Below are positions 8,569-18,008 of a stretch of DNA of 64,000 nucleotides, one piece after another. This stretch comes from Paenibacillus sp. ACRRX (GTDB taxonomy: Bacteria > Bacillota > Bacilli > Paenibacillales > Paenibacillaceae). The stretch spans positions 496,001 through 560,000 of the forward strand of contig NZ_JAKRNK010000003.1 of NCBI RefSeq assembly GCF_022346885.1, written 5' to 3'. Numbering within the stretch: position 1 is the first letter of the stretch; every line of letters begins with the position of its first letter. A program made the position numbers and the translations under genes. Below the pieces are notes generated by a model. The model made no database searches. It was not told where the DNA came from and saw only the letters and a program-made list of their open reading frames with translations.

Positions 8569-9458
8569 CAATATTCCTCCAAATTTCTCCGAAACAAGCG
8601 GGAAGGACGGTGTCCCGCATTTTCAGTATAATGATCGGTCTCCGCCACGAGATACGCCACTTTACGCCGGAAGGCAGCCTTCAGCAGCTCTTTATCCAAG
8701 ATCACCTCGTAAACCTGCTGCAGCTCCGTCAAAGTAAAGAGGTGCGGCATCAAATGCAGCGCAATGTCGGTATAATTCACTTTTCCCCGCAGTCGCTCCA
8801 TAGCACGGGCGATAATCTTCGCATGATCAAAAGCCAATCCGTGATTTGATACGATGGAGTAGGCTGTTGATGTCGAAGTCGGCTTTGATGTCACCGTCCG
8901 TTCCACAACTGCGGTAAGCTCTTCCTCTTCGCTGCTTAGCTTGAGCTCGTATTCCATCGTTTTTACATACCCATCCTCAATAAACTCTTTACGTTCACGC
9001 AGGAGCCGATAGGTTACCTTGAACCAAGCTGCGCCAACAGCGTCATCCCCTGCTTTCAGCTGCACCTGATCGCTGTTAATTAAGGCCATGTAACTGCAGC
9101 TCATTACCCAGGTACGGGGGTCCCTACCAACATCGCTGAAGGTGTACAACTGCTCCAAATATACATCATCCACGCCAGTCTCCTCGCGCAGTTCCCTCAC
9201 CGCCGCCTGCTCCGTCGTCTCAGTCGGCCGGACGAAGCCGCCCGGCAGCGCCCAACTGCCCAGGAACGGGTGACCTCCGCGGCGAATAAGCAGAATTCGC
9301 AGTTCTTTTTCCGGAAGCTTGCGGTAGCTGTCCGCCTCCGTGTTCGTTACCGTGAAAATAACCACGTCCGCCGCCACAGATGGCCGCTCGTAATCCCCGG
9401 CACGATACTGCTCAAAAAATTCACGTTCCGTAAGTCCATCGCGATCCAATAAGTTCAA
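8568..9458 (-). CDS. Nudix-winged helix regulator/hydrolase of NrtR type
   Basis: A 296-residue protein. A Nudix domain spans about 25-160, with the box running GGFVRPTETTEQAAVRELREETGV, which keeps the REL and EE residues. A C-terminal region at about 200-296 resembles the winged helix of NrtR, the ADP-ribose-sensing repressor of NAD metabolism. Translation starts at TTG 9458 behind GGGAGG. It heads an operon with NADAR and PARG-like genes. A perfect palindrome lies 76 bp upstream. It could be a regulator, an ADP-ribose pyrophosphatase, or both. Confidence 0.85.
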   Translation of the reverse strand: MNLLDRDGLTEREFFEQYRAGDYERPSVAADVVIFTVTNTEADSYRKLPEKELRILLIRRGGHPFLGSWALPGGFVRPTETTEQAAVRELREETGVDDVYLEQLYTFSDVGRDPRTWVMSCSYMALINSDQVQLKAGDDAVGAAWFKVTYRLLRERKEFIEDGYVKTMEYELKLSSEEEELTAVVERTVTSKPTSTSTAYSIVSNHGLAFDHAKIIARAMERLRGKVNYTDIALHLMPHLFTLTELQQVYEVILDKELLKAAFRRKVAYLVAETDHYTENAGHRPSRLFRRNLEEY

Positions 9459-9821
9459 ACGTCCTTACCTCCCATTGTTATTTATTTATTCTAGCCGTAC
9501 ATTTCTCCGAAATAGTTCCTCAATAATCAGGTTATAGTTAGTAACTATTTAATAATAACATTTTGTTAATATCAAATATAACAAAATAGCAAAGGAGATG
9601 CAAGCAGAAACGTAATGAGGATTCCTCCTACATCTGGATCGACCGGCCTATTATGGTGTTCGCCATTGCAAAAGACCCAGCAAAAAAATAAATAGGAGCT
9701 TGTCGCGTCGTGACCGACTGGGGAATAAAGGATTTTTATGTCGTTTCTTGAATACTATATTTAGTAGAACATTACCCAACATCAAGAGAGGGAGTAAACA
9801 TCAAGAAAGGGAGTCGAGAAC
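9459..9821. promoter_or_regulatory. Divergent control region with two inverted repeats
   Basis: No gene is seen here. ATAGTTAGTAACTAT at 9534-9548 is a 15-bp perfect odd palindrome and the best candidate operator for the NrtR-type gene. A second repeat has arms ATTTTGTTA and TAACAAAAT (9560-9587, 10-nt gap). Further right are only short frames, and then the GGGAG site of the chemoreceptor. Confidence 0.5.
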
Positions 9822-11567
9822 ATGGGGAAAGTAAATAAGAAAAAAGCATTAACCTTTTTTTCAAAGAACTTGATATTCTCTATTTCGGGAATAGTTCTAG
9901 CCTGTCTGATCATGTCAGTGATTAGTTACGTTATTATGAGTCGTGCGCTTATTGGCAGTTTGGAGGAGCAGGCAACAGGGGTTGCAACATTATGGAAGAA
10001 TAGGTTTGAAGTAGAAGACTTGAAGAGCGCGAAGACAAGTTCTTCAATAGACTCAACAATCCAGAAAAAACTTATGTCCTTACTCGATGAATTGTCAAAT
10101 GGAAATGCTAATGTAGCGCAGGGGTTCCTATTCGAGCCGGAAGTCGTGGATGGTACAAAAACAAGGGTCTTATCTAACCCTACTCATTTATTAGAAGTGG
10201 GACTTAAACCTGGAGATTTATTTGATCAGCCGACTGATATGGTTAAGGCATTCCAAACATTGAATCAAACGAAATCGCTAGTAGTTCCCCCTATTTACAA
10301 GGATGATATTGGATCATGGCTCACGGTATTAGTTCCAGTCCTCGATCAACAGCAACAGCTCGTTGCCGTATTTGGGATTGACGTGAATGCATCCGTAATT
10401 TCAGAACAACAAGACAATTTGATTTGGTCTTTAGTGATTGCTTCCCTGTTGTTTTTAGCTTTTGGAATTATTATACAAATTTTTGGTCTAAAAAGGCTAT
10501 TACGTCCTATCAAAGAATTAATTAGTGGTGTTGGAAAGATCAGCAATGGTGACCTCACACAGAAAGTGATTGTCCATTCAAATGATGAACTAGGACAATT
10601 AAGTGAGAGCTTCAATGAGATGGCCCGATCGTTACATAGTATTTTGGAACAAGTACAAACGACTGTCGAACAAGTAGCGTGTTCCTCTGAACAATTATCA
10701 GTTAGTGCCAAAGATTCAACAAAGGCGTCTACGGAAACGGCTACAATCGTCCAAGACCTGGCGACCGGAACGGAAATACAGGCGGGAAATATTGATCAAA
10801 CTAATCGTGCTATAAACGATATCTCGACAAGAGTAGGACAAATCGAATCCAACTCCCGCGTGGTCATAGATAAGGTGGCTATTGCGACAAACCTTGCAAC
10901 AGAAGGAAACCAAGCGATTGATATGGTTGTTAAACAGATGAATTCTATCAATTTTACAGTAAACCAATCCGCTGAGTCTATGAAATTCTTAGTCGATAAT
11001 GCCCTTCACATCGGAAGAATTGTAGAGGTCATCAATACAATCGCTAATCAAACGAATTTGTTAGCCCTTAATGCTTCCATAGAAGCTGCCCGTGCTGGAG
11101 AACATGGACGTGGTTTTGCTGTGGTTGCAGGTGAAGTGAGAAAGTTAGCTGAACAGTCTTCCAACTCAGCTCAACAGATTACATCCTACGTGGGGAGTAT
11201 CCAAGAAGGAATTCAAAACGCTGTCCAGTCTATGGAGCATGGTACAAGAGAGGTTACAGAGGGACTCCATTTGGTGAACCAAGCAGGATCATCGTTCCAT
11301 GAAATTCGCGGTGCGGTTGATGAGGTGTCGCTGAATATCCAAGTTATGTCCACTGCTCAAGAACAAATGACATCTCGTGTTTCCGAGGTTCTATCATCGA
11401 TGACTCGAATTCTGGATGTCACCAATGAGGTGGTAGGTGGAACACAAAATATTGCTGCCGCAACGGAGCAGCAGTTGGCTTCTATGGAAGAGGTTACATC
11501 TTCTGCAAATGTATTGTCTAGTATGGCAGAAGAACTCCAAGGGAAAATAAGACAGTTTAAGTTGTAA
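9822..11567 (+). CDS. Methyl-accepting chemotaxis protein
   Basis: A 581-residue transmembrane chemoreceptor. Helix TM1 lies at about 15-38 and an extracellular sensor region at 40-200. TM2 lies at about 204-224, a HAMP domain at 225-280, and a long coiled-coil signalling domain follows. The hairpin tip is well conserved ([20 protein letters not shown] then EVRKLAEQS). It would report an unknown ligand to CheA/CheW. It stands alone behind GGGAG and ends in the terminator at 11611. The sensor region resembles single Cache-like domains, though I cannot name the ligand. Confidence 0.93.
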   Translation: MGKVNKKKALTFFSKNLIFSISGIVLACLIMSVISYVIMSRALIGSLEEQATGVATLWKNRFEVEDLKSAKTSSSIDSTIQKKLMSLLDELSNGNANVAQGFLFEPEVVDGTKTRVLSNPTHLLEVGLKPGDLFDQPTDMVKAFQTLNQTKSLVVPPIYKDDIGSWLTVLVPVLDQQQQLVAVFGIDVNASVISEQQDNLIWSLVIASLLFLAFGIIIQIFGLKRLLRPIKELISGVGKISNGDLTQKVIVHSNDELGQLSESFNEMARSLHSILEQVQTTVEQVACSSEQLSVSAKDSTKASTETATIVQDLATGTEIQAGNIDQTNRAINDISTRVGQIESNSRVVIDKVAIATNLATEGNQAIDMVVKQMNSINFTVNQSAESMKFLVDNALHIGRIVEVINTIANQTNLLALNASIEAARAGEHGRGFAVVAGEVRKLAEQSSNSAQQITSYVGSIQEGIQNAVQSMEHGTREVTEGLHLVNQAGSSFHEIRGAVDEVSLNIQVMSTAQEQMTSRVSEVLSSMTRILDVTNEVVGGTQNIAAATEQQLASMEEVTSSANVLSSMAEELQGKIRQFKL

Positions 11568-11610
11568 CAGGAATAGGATGCTTGATTAGCGGTCTGACCT
11601 TGCCAAAGAG

Positions 11611-11657
11611 AGGCTGTCCCAAAAGTAGTTCAACCTACTTGAGGGATGGCCTTTTTG
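11611..11657 (+). terminator. Rho-independent terminator of the chemoreceptor gene
   Basis: The stem GGCTGTCCC / GGGATGGCC (one G-T region) with an inner AAGTAG/CTACTT pairing is followed by TTTTT, 44 bp after the stop codon. Confidence 0.85.
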
Positions 11658-11736
11658 ATTAGTGTGTAGCCAATACGATAATTCAAGTCCCCTTTTATGG
11701 TCATGTGTCTGCATTGACTGGACATCAGTAGCAAAA

Positions 11737-13065
11737 TTATTCTTTGTCAAAATAATCATCTGGCAAATTTAAATCTTTCAAATAACCAATAAATTTCTCC
11801 CTGAAATTATCATTTCTTTTATATTCCGGCCATGCAGCCTTATAATACGGCAATAACTTCTCATGAGGGATCATGCCCCAATATAGAATAGAGCTTTTCA
11901 TGACCTCCTTATCGCCCCCCATTAACATCTGTTCAATGATCTCCCAGCTTTCCAATTTGTCATTGCAACCGCGTGTGGCATAGATTGCGGTTGTTTGTAT
12001 ATTCGAGTCAGCATGGCACAAAAATGCCTTAAATTTTTGAAGTGAAATTGCACCTGAAGATTCCAAAACATACCCCACATAACGTAACGTTTCCAACTCA
12101 TGAACTCTGTCCAGACTTTGCACTATCACTATAATAAATTCTTCTAAATCAAAAGATTTACCATACCAGTTCAGAATCCTTAAAGCTTGTAAAAAATCCT
12201 CATTTTGATCCGAGTGCAGCAGTTCCAGAAGATAGACTCTTCCCGCGTCAAAAGAGGTTTTGCAGATGAGCTGAATGGCTTGGGTGCGATCATTTTGTCC
12301 TCGCTCAGCAACGTTTCCTAAGAAATCAATGGTTGGCTGCGAAATTTTCTTAAACTTGAACATGCCATCAAGCGCTTTTGATCTGATTTCTTCGTTTGGA
12401 GCGTTTTGATAAACTTGTATCAATGTATTTTCATCGCCTGGCATTTTACTGCCAAACCACCCGATATCATAATCCAAAATAATTTCGTCCAGCCAGCGCT
12501 CATACCAGTCCAGAAAGTTATCTTCATAGACAAAGAAAAAGGGGTGATCGGGATAAAAATCTGAAGTGTAAACGATTCTCCCCCTGTATTTTCCTTCAAT
12601 TACGAGATACATATCGTATTCGCAGCCTTGCGTGCCAATGCACAGCATGCCTCCCATCACCTGATCACGGACGGCCTCGTATTCCAGGTCGGAGATGTCC
12701 TCATCACTGATCAGAGGGGAAGTCAAACGGTTCCATTCCTCTTTTGTCATTTCGGGGTGCAGAACGCATTTTGTAGCAAGTACACTACTATCAATATGGG
12801 AAGTTGCCTCTCCAATCGAATAAATCCCGTAATAAGGTCCGGCACCCCCATTCCCAACATTCGTTAAAAACTGCGTATAAGGCTCTGGAAGTGCGACCTG
12901 ATTTTTTGCTTGCCAGTCCGCAAGCTCTTTTGCTGTAAGCTTTTCATTAACCCTGTATTTGTGTGATGATGCTCCAAACACCAAGCAATCCATATCTTTG
13001 TGCATGGCCTTTTCGAGTTTGTTATTTATTCGATCAAGTTGCGTTTCTTTCTTCCAAAACACCAT
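11737..13065 (-). CDS. SMI1/KNR4 (SUKH) family protein with HEAT-like repeats
   Basis: A 442-residue protein. Residues about 45-195 follow the SUKH pattern (ALPEPYTQFLTNVGNGGAGP ... MLCIGTQGCEYDMYLVI ... FFFVYEDNFLDWYERWLDE). The rest, about 215-430, is a run of alpha-helical pairs resembling HEAT repeats. SUKH domains are common as immunity proteins against nuclease or deaminase toxins; no toxin gene is present nearby. AGGGGG lies before the ATG. The DNA is AT-rich compared with the right half of the window. Confidence 0.8.
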   Translation of the reverse strand: MVFWKKETQLDRINNKLEKAMHKDMDCLVFGASSHKYRVNEKLTAKELADWQAKNQVALPEPYTQFLTNVGNGGAGPYYGIYSIGEATSHIDSSVLATKCVLHPEMTKEEWNRLTSPLISDEDISDLEYEAVRDQVMGGMLCIGTQGCEYDMYLVIEGKYRGRIVYTSDFYPDHPFFFVYEDNFLDWYERWLDEIILDYDIGWFGSKMPGDENTLIQVYQNAPNEEIRSKALDGMFKFKKISQPTIDFLGNVAERGQNDRTQAIQLICKTSFDAGRVYLLELLHSDQNEDFLQALRILNWYGKSFDLEEFIIVIVQSLDRVHELETLRYVGYVLESSGAISLQKFKAFLCHADSNIQTTAIYATRGCNDKLESWEIIEQMLMGGDKEVMKSSILYWGMIPHEKLLPYYKAAWPEYKRNDNFREKFIGYLKDLNLPDDYFDKE

Positions 13066-13235
13066 TTTGAATCCCCCTTGTTGATTATTTTGCCGGCTTC
13101 CTTCGTTTGTTTACCCAGTAATTCCAGCAAATGCATACCGGTATTCTCTATAAATACTCTATATGTACTCAGCAGTGTCTGCTAGACGGACGCCGAAAGA
13201 ATTTATATATAACGGCTTGGATGTATTCCAGATGT

Positions 13236-14399
13236 TTATTGAATCGAATCCAGTAACTGGCCCTGTTTATCCACTTGAAGTCCTCCCTTTGCCATCAAAT
13301 CCTGAAGTTCCAACACAAGCTCTACATCGTCTATGTTTGGAAGCATCTCAACTCCTTCTCTTGCTCCCAATTTAACTGCTGTTGTGATAGTGATCGGATA
13401 CTTCCGGTCCTCCCAGGAATAAGAAGCGATCAACCAGCTAAGAAGAGTATTGCCATGCTGATCGTACGCATTAAGATCTGCGTGATATTGACTGAGCAGC
13501 TTCAACATTCTGGCGCGTTCCTGATCAGTTCCTGCAAACTCGATTGACCCCAAAGAATGAACCGGCGTTTCAGCATAAGTGTTCATGGGATTCGAAGTCA
13601 TATTAGGGTTTGCACCTCTTTTTAACAATTCCTCCGCAACCTGGTATTCATTGTTCTCGATAGCATAATTCAAGGCTGTGTACCAGGTATTAGGGCTCCT
13701 GTAATTTACATCAGCACCATGAGCAATGAGTACCAAAGCAATCTCGCTGTACTTATTTGTTTCATCCAGATTATCTTGAATCAAACCACCGAGCAGCAGT
13801 GAGTTTTTGTTCCATACCATATTTGGATCTGCTCCATCTGCCAAAAGAGAGAGCACTAACGGCATATTAGCAACTTGAACCGCTGCAACTAAGTCTTTAC
13901 CCAACTCTGCTTTGCTTTTCTTATTTGGCAGATTGATTATAGCTGCTTGCAAAGCAGGCTCCCAGTAAGCCTTATTGCCGAATAATTCAGCAATTCCTTC
14001 TGCGGAAGCATACAATACACCGTTATTTTTTTTCAGAGGCGAATCCATTACCTTATAGTTCTTGCTATTTTTATTAACGACTGAGCTCTCGAGCTTGAAA
14101 GAATACGTAGTGGAATTACCCCTTAGTGCTGTAAGAACTCTTGATTGATCATTCCATTTGATATTCTTCTTAGCAATGCCCTGAGATTGTAACAGTTCAA
14201 ACACTGGATATAATAGCTTATTGTTCATCTTTATCACTGGAATGTCTGATTTATAATATTTTCCAAATACAATTAATTTCGCGGTCTGTACATCACCCTC
14301 ATTAGCAAATACCTTCTCACTTTGTATTTGCATAGAAACTAGTAATATTGTCAAGCTTAGAATACATGATGCAATAATGATTGTTAGCTTTTTGATCAC
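13236..14399 (-). CDS. Secreted ankyrin-repeat protein with copper-amine-oxidase-like N-terminal domain
   Basis: A 387-residue exported protein. A signal peptide (residues 1-32, ending near VFA) is followed by a stalk domain resembling the copper amine oxidase N-terminal domain common in Paenibacillus surface proteins (about 40-160, IKMNNKLLYP ... GVLYASAEGIAELF). Ankyrin repeats follow at about 165-350 (LLADGADPN, LIAHGADVNYRSPN, LLKRGANPN, HADLNAYDQHGNTLL). It starts at GTG 14399 behind GGAAGAG. It probably acts in protein binding at the cell surface; no partner is evident. It is the last gene left of the first rlmH-type repeat. Confidence 0.82.
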   Translation of the reverse strand: MIKKLTIIIASCILSLTILLVSMQIQSEKVFANEGDVQTAKLIVFGKYYKSDIPVIKMNNKLLYPVFELLQSQGIAKKNIKWNDQSRVLTALRGNSTTYSFKLESSVVNKNSKNYKVMDSPLKKNNGVLYASAEGIAELFGNKAYWEPALQAAIINLPNKKSKAELGKDLVAAVQVANMPLVLSLLADGADPNMVWNKNSLLLGGLIQDNLDETNKYSEIALVLIAHGADVNYRSPNTWYTALNYAIENNEYQVAEELLKRGANPNMTSNPMNTYAETPVHSLGSIEFAGTDQERARMLKLLSQYHADLNAYDQHGNTLLSWLIASYSWEDRKYPITITTAVKLGAREGVEMLPNIDDVELVLELQDLMAKGGLQVDKQGQLLDSIQ

Positions 14400-14585
14400 G
14401 TCATCTCTTCCGTTCTATAGTAGATTTGAACTTACCTCTTGTGACCCCAACTTTTGCACAGAAAAATGGACATAGTAGACAAATGTTCCCTTTAATAATT
14501 AGGCAAACACTGAAGCAATATCGCTCCATCAGGCAAACTAAGGTTGGACTCCAGCTTAAGCTTTCCAGAGCCTCCACGTGGTTCT

Positions 14586-14619
14586 TCAAAAACTTACCCC
14601 TACTTATGATAAGGTTCAC
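14586..14619. repeat. rlmH-type attachment-site repeat 1 (core 14601-14611)
   Basis: The core TACTTATGATA followed by AGGTTCAC matches the 3' end of rlmH at 32183. On the minus strand it reads REPYHK then stop, close to the RlmH C-terminus RGEPYHK. The left arm CAAAAACTTACCCC resembles those of repeats 2, 3 and 5. I take it as the outermost junction of the stacked cassettes. Confidence 0.65.
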
Positions 14620-14731
14620 GTTATCATTCTAACAGCGAATTCTTTATACATATGAAATAGAATTAGAGCGCCATCAAATGAGGTAAGCGCTTTATATCTT
14701 CAATAAATGACGCTGCATACTCTAATACTCT

Positions 14732-15388
14732 TTACAGATAATCCAAACTATTAAAAATCAAAATCAGCCCAACGATACACATGATCCATGAAATAGCAGA
14801 TCCTGAATACTTCGAAAGCCGGATTCGAAGGCGTTCTAATGAACTTTGCATCACTCGTCCCAATAATAAATGCAGTGTAAACACAATCAATGGCGGCAGC
14901 ACCATAATGAAATTATAGCCAGCTAAAATCGGCAGCCACTGAAATACTGCCAAATTTGAGGTTGTCATAAGACCAATCGCAGCAAAATAAGGAAATGCTG
15001 CCCCCACTTCAATCAATGATGTCGTGAACCCGAGTGCAACCATAGATGCCATACTTTTGGACTTTGGCTTTGGCAAATCGGAGTTTTTACTTTTAGGATA
15101 ATAAAAACTTGCTATAAACAATATCCCCCCGATAATCAGCATTACCCAACTAACAATCCGATTTTGAAAGATAGAGGAAAAGGAAGCCATTATAGCATCT
15201 AGACCTAACATTAGAGAAACGCCTACCACAAAATAAACCCCTGCGACTGTCAATAAATAAATCATTAATCGTGAGTTTAACCGCTCTCTTTCAGTTAAAA
15301 GCAAATAAACCGTAACCCCCAAAGTTGCCGGACTAATTGCATCTAACAGGGCTAATCCCCCTACTATAAGAATTAATTCATTACCCAC
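14732..15388 (-). CDS. GAP-family (LysE-like) membrane protein
   Basis: This 218-residue protein has six hydrophobic segments and begins LILIVGGLALLDAISPATLG, the typical start of the GAP/Sap family of small exporter-like membrane proteins related to LysE. The frame continues further upstream, but GTG 15388 has AAGGAGG at 7 bases and overlaps the MerR gene by only 8 bp, so this is the start. It is the last gene of a MerR-controlled operon. Substrate unknown; family members move lipids or small metabolites. Confidence 0.78.
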   Translation of the reverse strand: MGNELILIVGGLALLDAISPATLGVTVYLLLTERERLNSRLMIYLLTVAGVYFVVGVSLMLGLDAIMASFSSIFQNRIVSWVMLIIGGILFIASFYYPKSKNSDLPKPKSKSMASMVALGFTTSLIEVGAAFPYFAAIGLMTTSNLAVFQWLPILAGYNFIMVLPPLIVFTLHLLLGRVMQSSLERLRIRLSKYSGSAISWIMCIVGLILIFNSLDYL

Positions 15389-16157
15389 GATTCTCCTCCT
15401 TGCAGGTAGTGGATTTGTGAAGGGAAGAAATGTAGATTTCGTATGCTCGCTCCATAAAATCAAGAACTTCCTGTTCGATCGGATAAAGTCCAAGCTTCTC
15501 AGATTGCATTGAAGACTTTCTTATATCCCATAGTTTATTGATAAACTCATCTTCGTCATTAAAGTCTTCCATTTGCTTCTCCAGCATGCGTCTTATTATG
15601 TTTTGCACTTTTAATGACGCAGGATCATTCTTCATATGTTTTTTTATCTGACCTAACAGAGCAATCCACTCCAGAGAATCAGGATCTTCTCCCCTCATTT
15701 TGGGAACCTTTTTCAAAAGCTCGAGTTCCATATCATTAAACATGCTCTCTCTATAGCTCTGTAACCTTGATTTATTATTAGTTGATAACCGAATAAGTTT
15801 CTGTAATGCAAGATAGTCATCTCCACCTTCTACTGCCATCCCATTTATCAATTCCCGCAGAGAAGACTCTATACCCTTTAATTTATCTTGCTCTTCCATA
15901 ATATAAACCAGTTGGCTCTTCAAACTATTGGACCAATTCCAATTAGGATCAGTTAGCATTACTTTAATATCTTTTAAGCTGCAGCCGATTCCTTTTAAAA
16001 ATTGAATTTGCTGGAGCCGCTTCAAATCCTCTTCTGTATATAGACGATGCCCCCCATCGGTTTTGGAGGAGACTGTTAGTAATCCGATCTGATCGTAGTA
16101 CCTAAGCGTTCTAACCGTAATTTTAGTCTGTTTCGCAACTTCCTTTATGTGAATCAA
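15381..16157 (-). CDS. MerR family regulator with TipAS-like C-terminal domain
   Basis: A 258-residue protein. The first 70 residues form the MerR winged helix (EVAKQTKITVRTLRYYDQIGLL, then GGHRLYTEEDLKRLQQI). A dimer coiled coil follows, then a helical C-terminal domain of about 120 residues like the TipAS drug-binding domain (the WDIRKSSMQSEKLGLYPI region). It starts at TTG 16157 behind GAGGTG. Two MerR-type promoters facing apart lie at 16366-16460. It should activate both its own operon and the lipoprotein gene opposite when a ligand binds. Confidence 0.87.
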   Translation of the reverse strand: MIHIKEVAKQTKITVRTLRYYDQIGLLTVSSKTDGGHRLYTEEDLKRLQQIQFLKGIGCSLKDIKVMLTDPNWNWSNSLKSQLVYIMEEQDKLKGIESSLRELINGMAVEGGDDYLALQKLIRLSTNNKSRLQSYRESMFNDMELELLKKVPKMRGEDPDSLEWIALLGQIKKHMKNDPASLKVQNIIRRMLEKQMEDFNDEDEFINKLWDIRKSSMQSEKLGLYPIEQEVLDFMERAYEIYISSLHKSTTCKEENRG

Positions 16158-16182
16158 GCACTGACACCTCTAATGATTGAAT

Positions 16183-16332
16183 TTAAATTTCTTTGTTTTT
16201 AAATAAACCCATTTTAATTAAATATCCTAATCCTAGACCGACTAATACACCAGGAAAAGCTTGATCAAGCATAAGTCCAATCCCTGCTCCAATAATGACA
16301 CATGCATAAATAATGATATCTCCTTGTTTCAT
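16183..16332 (-). CDS. Small membrane protein
   Basis: A 49-residue protein made largely of two hydrophobic stretches rich in glycine, with a charged KNKEI tail. The start at 16332 is set by AAGGGGG upstream. It is the first gene of the MerR operon, directly after the -10 box. Possibly a small accessory to the exporter-like gene downstream; no family recognised. Confidence 0.7.
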   Translation of the reverse strand: MKQGDIIIYACVIIGAGIGLMLDQAFPGVLVGLGLGYLIKMGLFKNKEI

Positions 16333-16365
16333 TTTAACATCCCCCTTGTCTTTATCATTGGCTTC

Positions 16366-16460
16366 ATTATACAAAATGACGTAACGTCACTTTCAAGTGT
16401 TTATTTACAAGTGTTCTTTTAAATGTTACTTGCAAGTGACGTTACGTAACCTAATACAAT
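16366..16460. promoter_or_regulatory. Divergent MerR-type promoter pair with 19-bp spacers
   Basis: Plus strand: TTGCAA (16430-16435), a 19-bp spacer and TACAAT (16455-16460). Minus strand: TTGAAA (16396-16391), a 19-bp spacer and TATAAT (16371-16366). Both spacers begin GTGACGTTACGT. The stretched 19-bp spacer is the hallmark of MerR activation, so one regulator (15381-16157) most likely drives both directions. Confidence 0.85.
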
Positions 16461-16489
16461 CAGCTTAATAATTATGAAGAGGTGAGGAA

Positions 16490-17146
16490 ATGAATAAATA
16501 TTACGTTTGTTTACTTTTGGTAGGAATACTATTTCTAAGTGCTTGTGGTGCTAATGAAGAGGCTATGCAAACGGTATCACTTAAGGGAATTAATAACATC
16601 TATATTGACCATGGCAGCACAACAGTAGAAGTAGAATCAGCAGATATCGAGTCAGTTGAAGCTTCCTGGCTTAATAATAATGGAACGGGAATTGTTATTG
16701 ATAAGGAGAACGAACAATTTAATATTCGGCTAAAGAGTGATTTCAGGAACATAGTGAATATCGGAAAAATGCCACAATTATCTCTCCGTATTCCAGCCAA
16801 TTATGAAGGAAAAGTAACGATGGACGGTTCTTCCGGAAACGTAAAGATAAAGAACATGAATACACAAAAGCTCGATATAAAGGGGAAAAGCGGAAATGTA
16901 TTGCTTGACTATTTAGAAATAAATAATGACATTCATGTTTCTGTCAAAAGCGGCAACGTTCAATTAACTTTGGAAGACAAGGACTCTAATGTAAACTGGA
17001 TTTTGCAATCTGGTAGTGGAAAACGATCTGTTTCCATGCCGCTGGAGGATAGTAAGCAAAGTAACCGGAAGACACAAGGGCAAACGGGGGATGGTTCATT
17101 TACTGTACAACTTCAAACTACATCTGGAGATATAACAGTTAAATAA
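16490..17146 (+). CDS. Lipoprotein with DUF4097-like beta-repeat domain
   Basis: A 218-residue protein. Residues 1-19 form a lipoprotein signal with lipobox LSAC (Cys about 19). The rest is a beta-solenoid of the DUF4097 / putative adhesin type, with repeating turns such as VTMDGSSGNVKIKNM, LDIKGKSGNVLLDYL and VSVKSGNVQL. It would sit on the outer face of the membrane. GAGGTGAGG precedes the ATG. It is controlled by the divergent MerR promoter, so it probably belongs to the same envelope-stress or drug response as the GAP-family protein. Confidence 0.8.
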   Translation: MNKYYVCLLLVGILFLSACGANEEAMQTVSLKGINNIYIDHGSTTVEVESADIESVEASWLNNNGTGIVIDKENEQFNIRLKSDFRNIVNIGKMPQLSLRIPANYEGKVTMDGSSGNVKIKNMNTQKLDIKGKSGNVLLDYLEINNDIHVSVKSGNVQLTLEDKDSNVNWILQSGSGKRSVSMPLEDSKQSNRKTQGQTGDGSFTVQLQTTSGDITVK

Positions 17147-17402
17147 AACATCTTGAACGGATCTGATCGCATAGAAAGACTATCGCGAAATTCATCAAGG
17201 GACGAATACATCCAGCCAAATGACAGGGAATTAACAAGAGAAGCCTGCTTCCCACCCCTAATGGAAGCAAGCTTCAATTTAATTCCGCTAAACCCAAAGA
17301 AGCCGCGATTTACGCGGCACCTAATGAGATAAAGTTTTGCCAACCGACATATTGCTGTGACAAGTCAGGTTAAGAGATCCTGAGCTCTTTTCGTTTATAC
17401 AA

Positions 17403-17846
17403 TTAATACGTATTATATACTTCTTCACATTCTTCCGCGGTCGGCTCATAAAAACAGTGCTTCTTCCATCGTCCTACAAACGGCTGATTATACCAAGTTG
17501 GCGGACATGGTCCGGGATTTTCGAACGATCCGGGACGGAAATACCATAAAGAGAATTTGGCTGGCCAATTTCGCTCTCCATTCACCGCCCGTCGCGCCAG
17601 ACGACGTTCCCGCTCTCTTGCGTTTTGATAGTACATACCATGCTGCAATGCTTCAAATGCATGTGGCTGGTTGATCATTTGAGGAATTGTCCGGATGTCT
17701 TTAAAATCGGAGCAATTCGCTCTTATTCGGTTAATACCAACATTTCCAACAAGGAGCATGCCCATTTCGCCTTCGGTCTCAGCTTCCGCTCGAAGCAACC
17801 TTGCTAACATATTAATATCTTGGTCCCTGGCTTTTACGACTGCCAT
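17403..17846 (-). CDS. cwlJ: CwlJ/SleB-type cell wall hydrolase
   Basis: A 147-residue protein that is essentially one Hydrolase_2 domain: LARLLRAEAETEGEMGMLLVGNVGINR with the catalytic glutamate region, then ALQHGMYY and the closing WYFRPGSFENPGPCP ... FVGRWKKHCFY. There is no signal peptide or peptidoglycan-binding domain, which fits CwlJ (spore coat) rather than the exported SleB. CwlJ degrades cortex peptidoglycan in germination. GAGGTGA precedes the ATG. No gerQ is seen beside it. Confidence 0.85.
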   Translation of the reverse strand: MAVVKARDQDINMLARLLRAEAETEGEMGMLLVGNVGINRIRANCSDFKDIRTIPQMINQPHAFEALQHGMYYQNARERERRLARRAVNGERNWPAKFSLWYFRPGSFENPGPCPPTWYNQPFVGRWKKHCFYEPTAEECEEVYNTY

Positions 17847-17948
17847 TGGCTCACCTCTTTAGATTTCTAGACTCATCATATTGCAGGCGAAGCGGAAATG
17901 TTACTCTGGCAAAATTAAAAGCAATAATAAATCCTTATAGACCTTCAA

Positions 17949-17989
17949 TAAAAAAACCCATTAGATAAACAGATGATTTGTTTATCTAA
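17949..17989 (-). terminator. Terminator of the reductase/siderophore unit
   Basis: A perfect 10-bp stem TTAGATAAAC / GTTTATCTAA (17961-17989). The minus strand runs on into a T-run (complement of the A-run at 17950-17957), 20 bp past the reductase stop. Confidence 0.88.
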
Positions 17990-18008
17990 CAGGGAAGGTA
18001 TTAACCTA

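Noticed and set aside
9645..9670. CCTATTATGGTGTTCGCC as a degraded attachment site
   Set aside because: Too many mismatches in the core and no RlmH-like reading on the minus strand.
14401..14632. Two opposed short frames across repeat 1
   Set aside because: Neither has a ribosome site or family resemblance; the plus frame is mainly left flank plus repeat.
17236..17330. Two hairpins after the lipoprotein gene as terminators
   Set aside because: Good stems (GAAGC...GCTTC and GCCGCG...CGCGGC) but no T-run on either strand; I do not call them.
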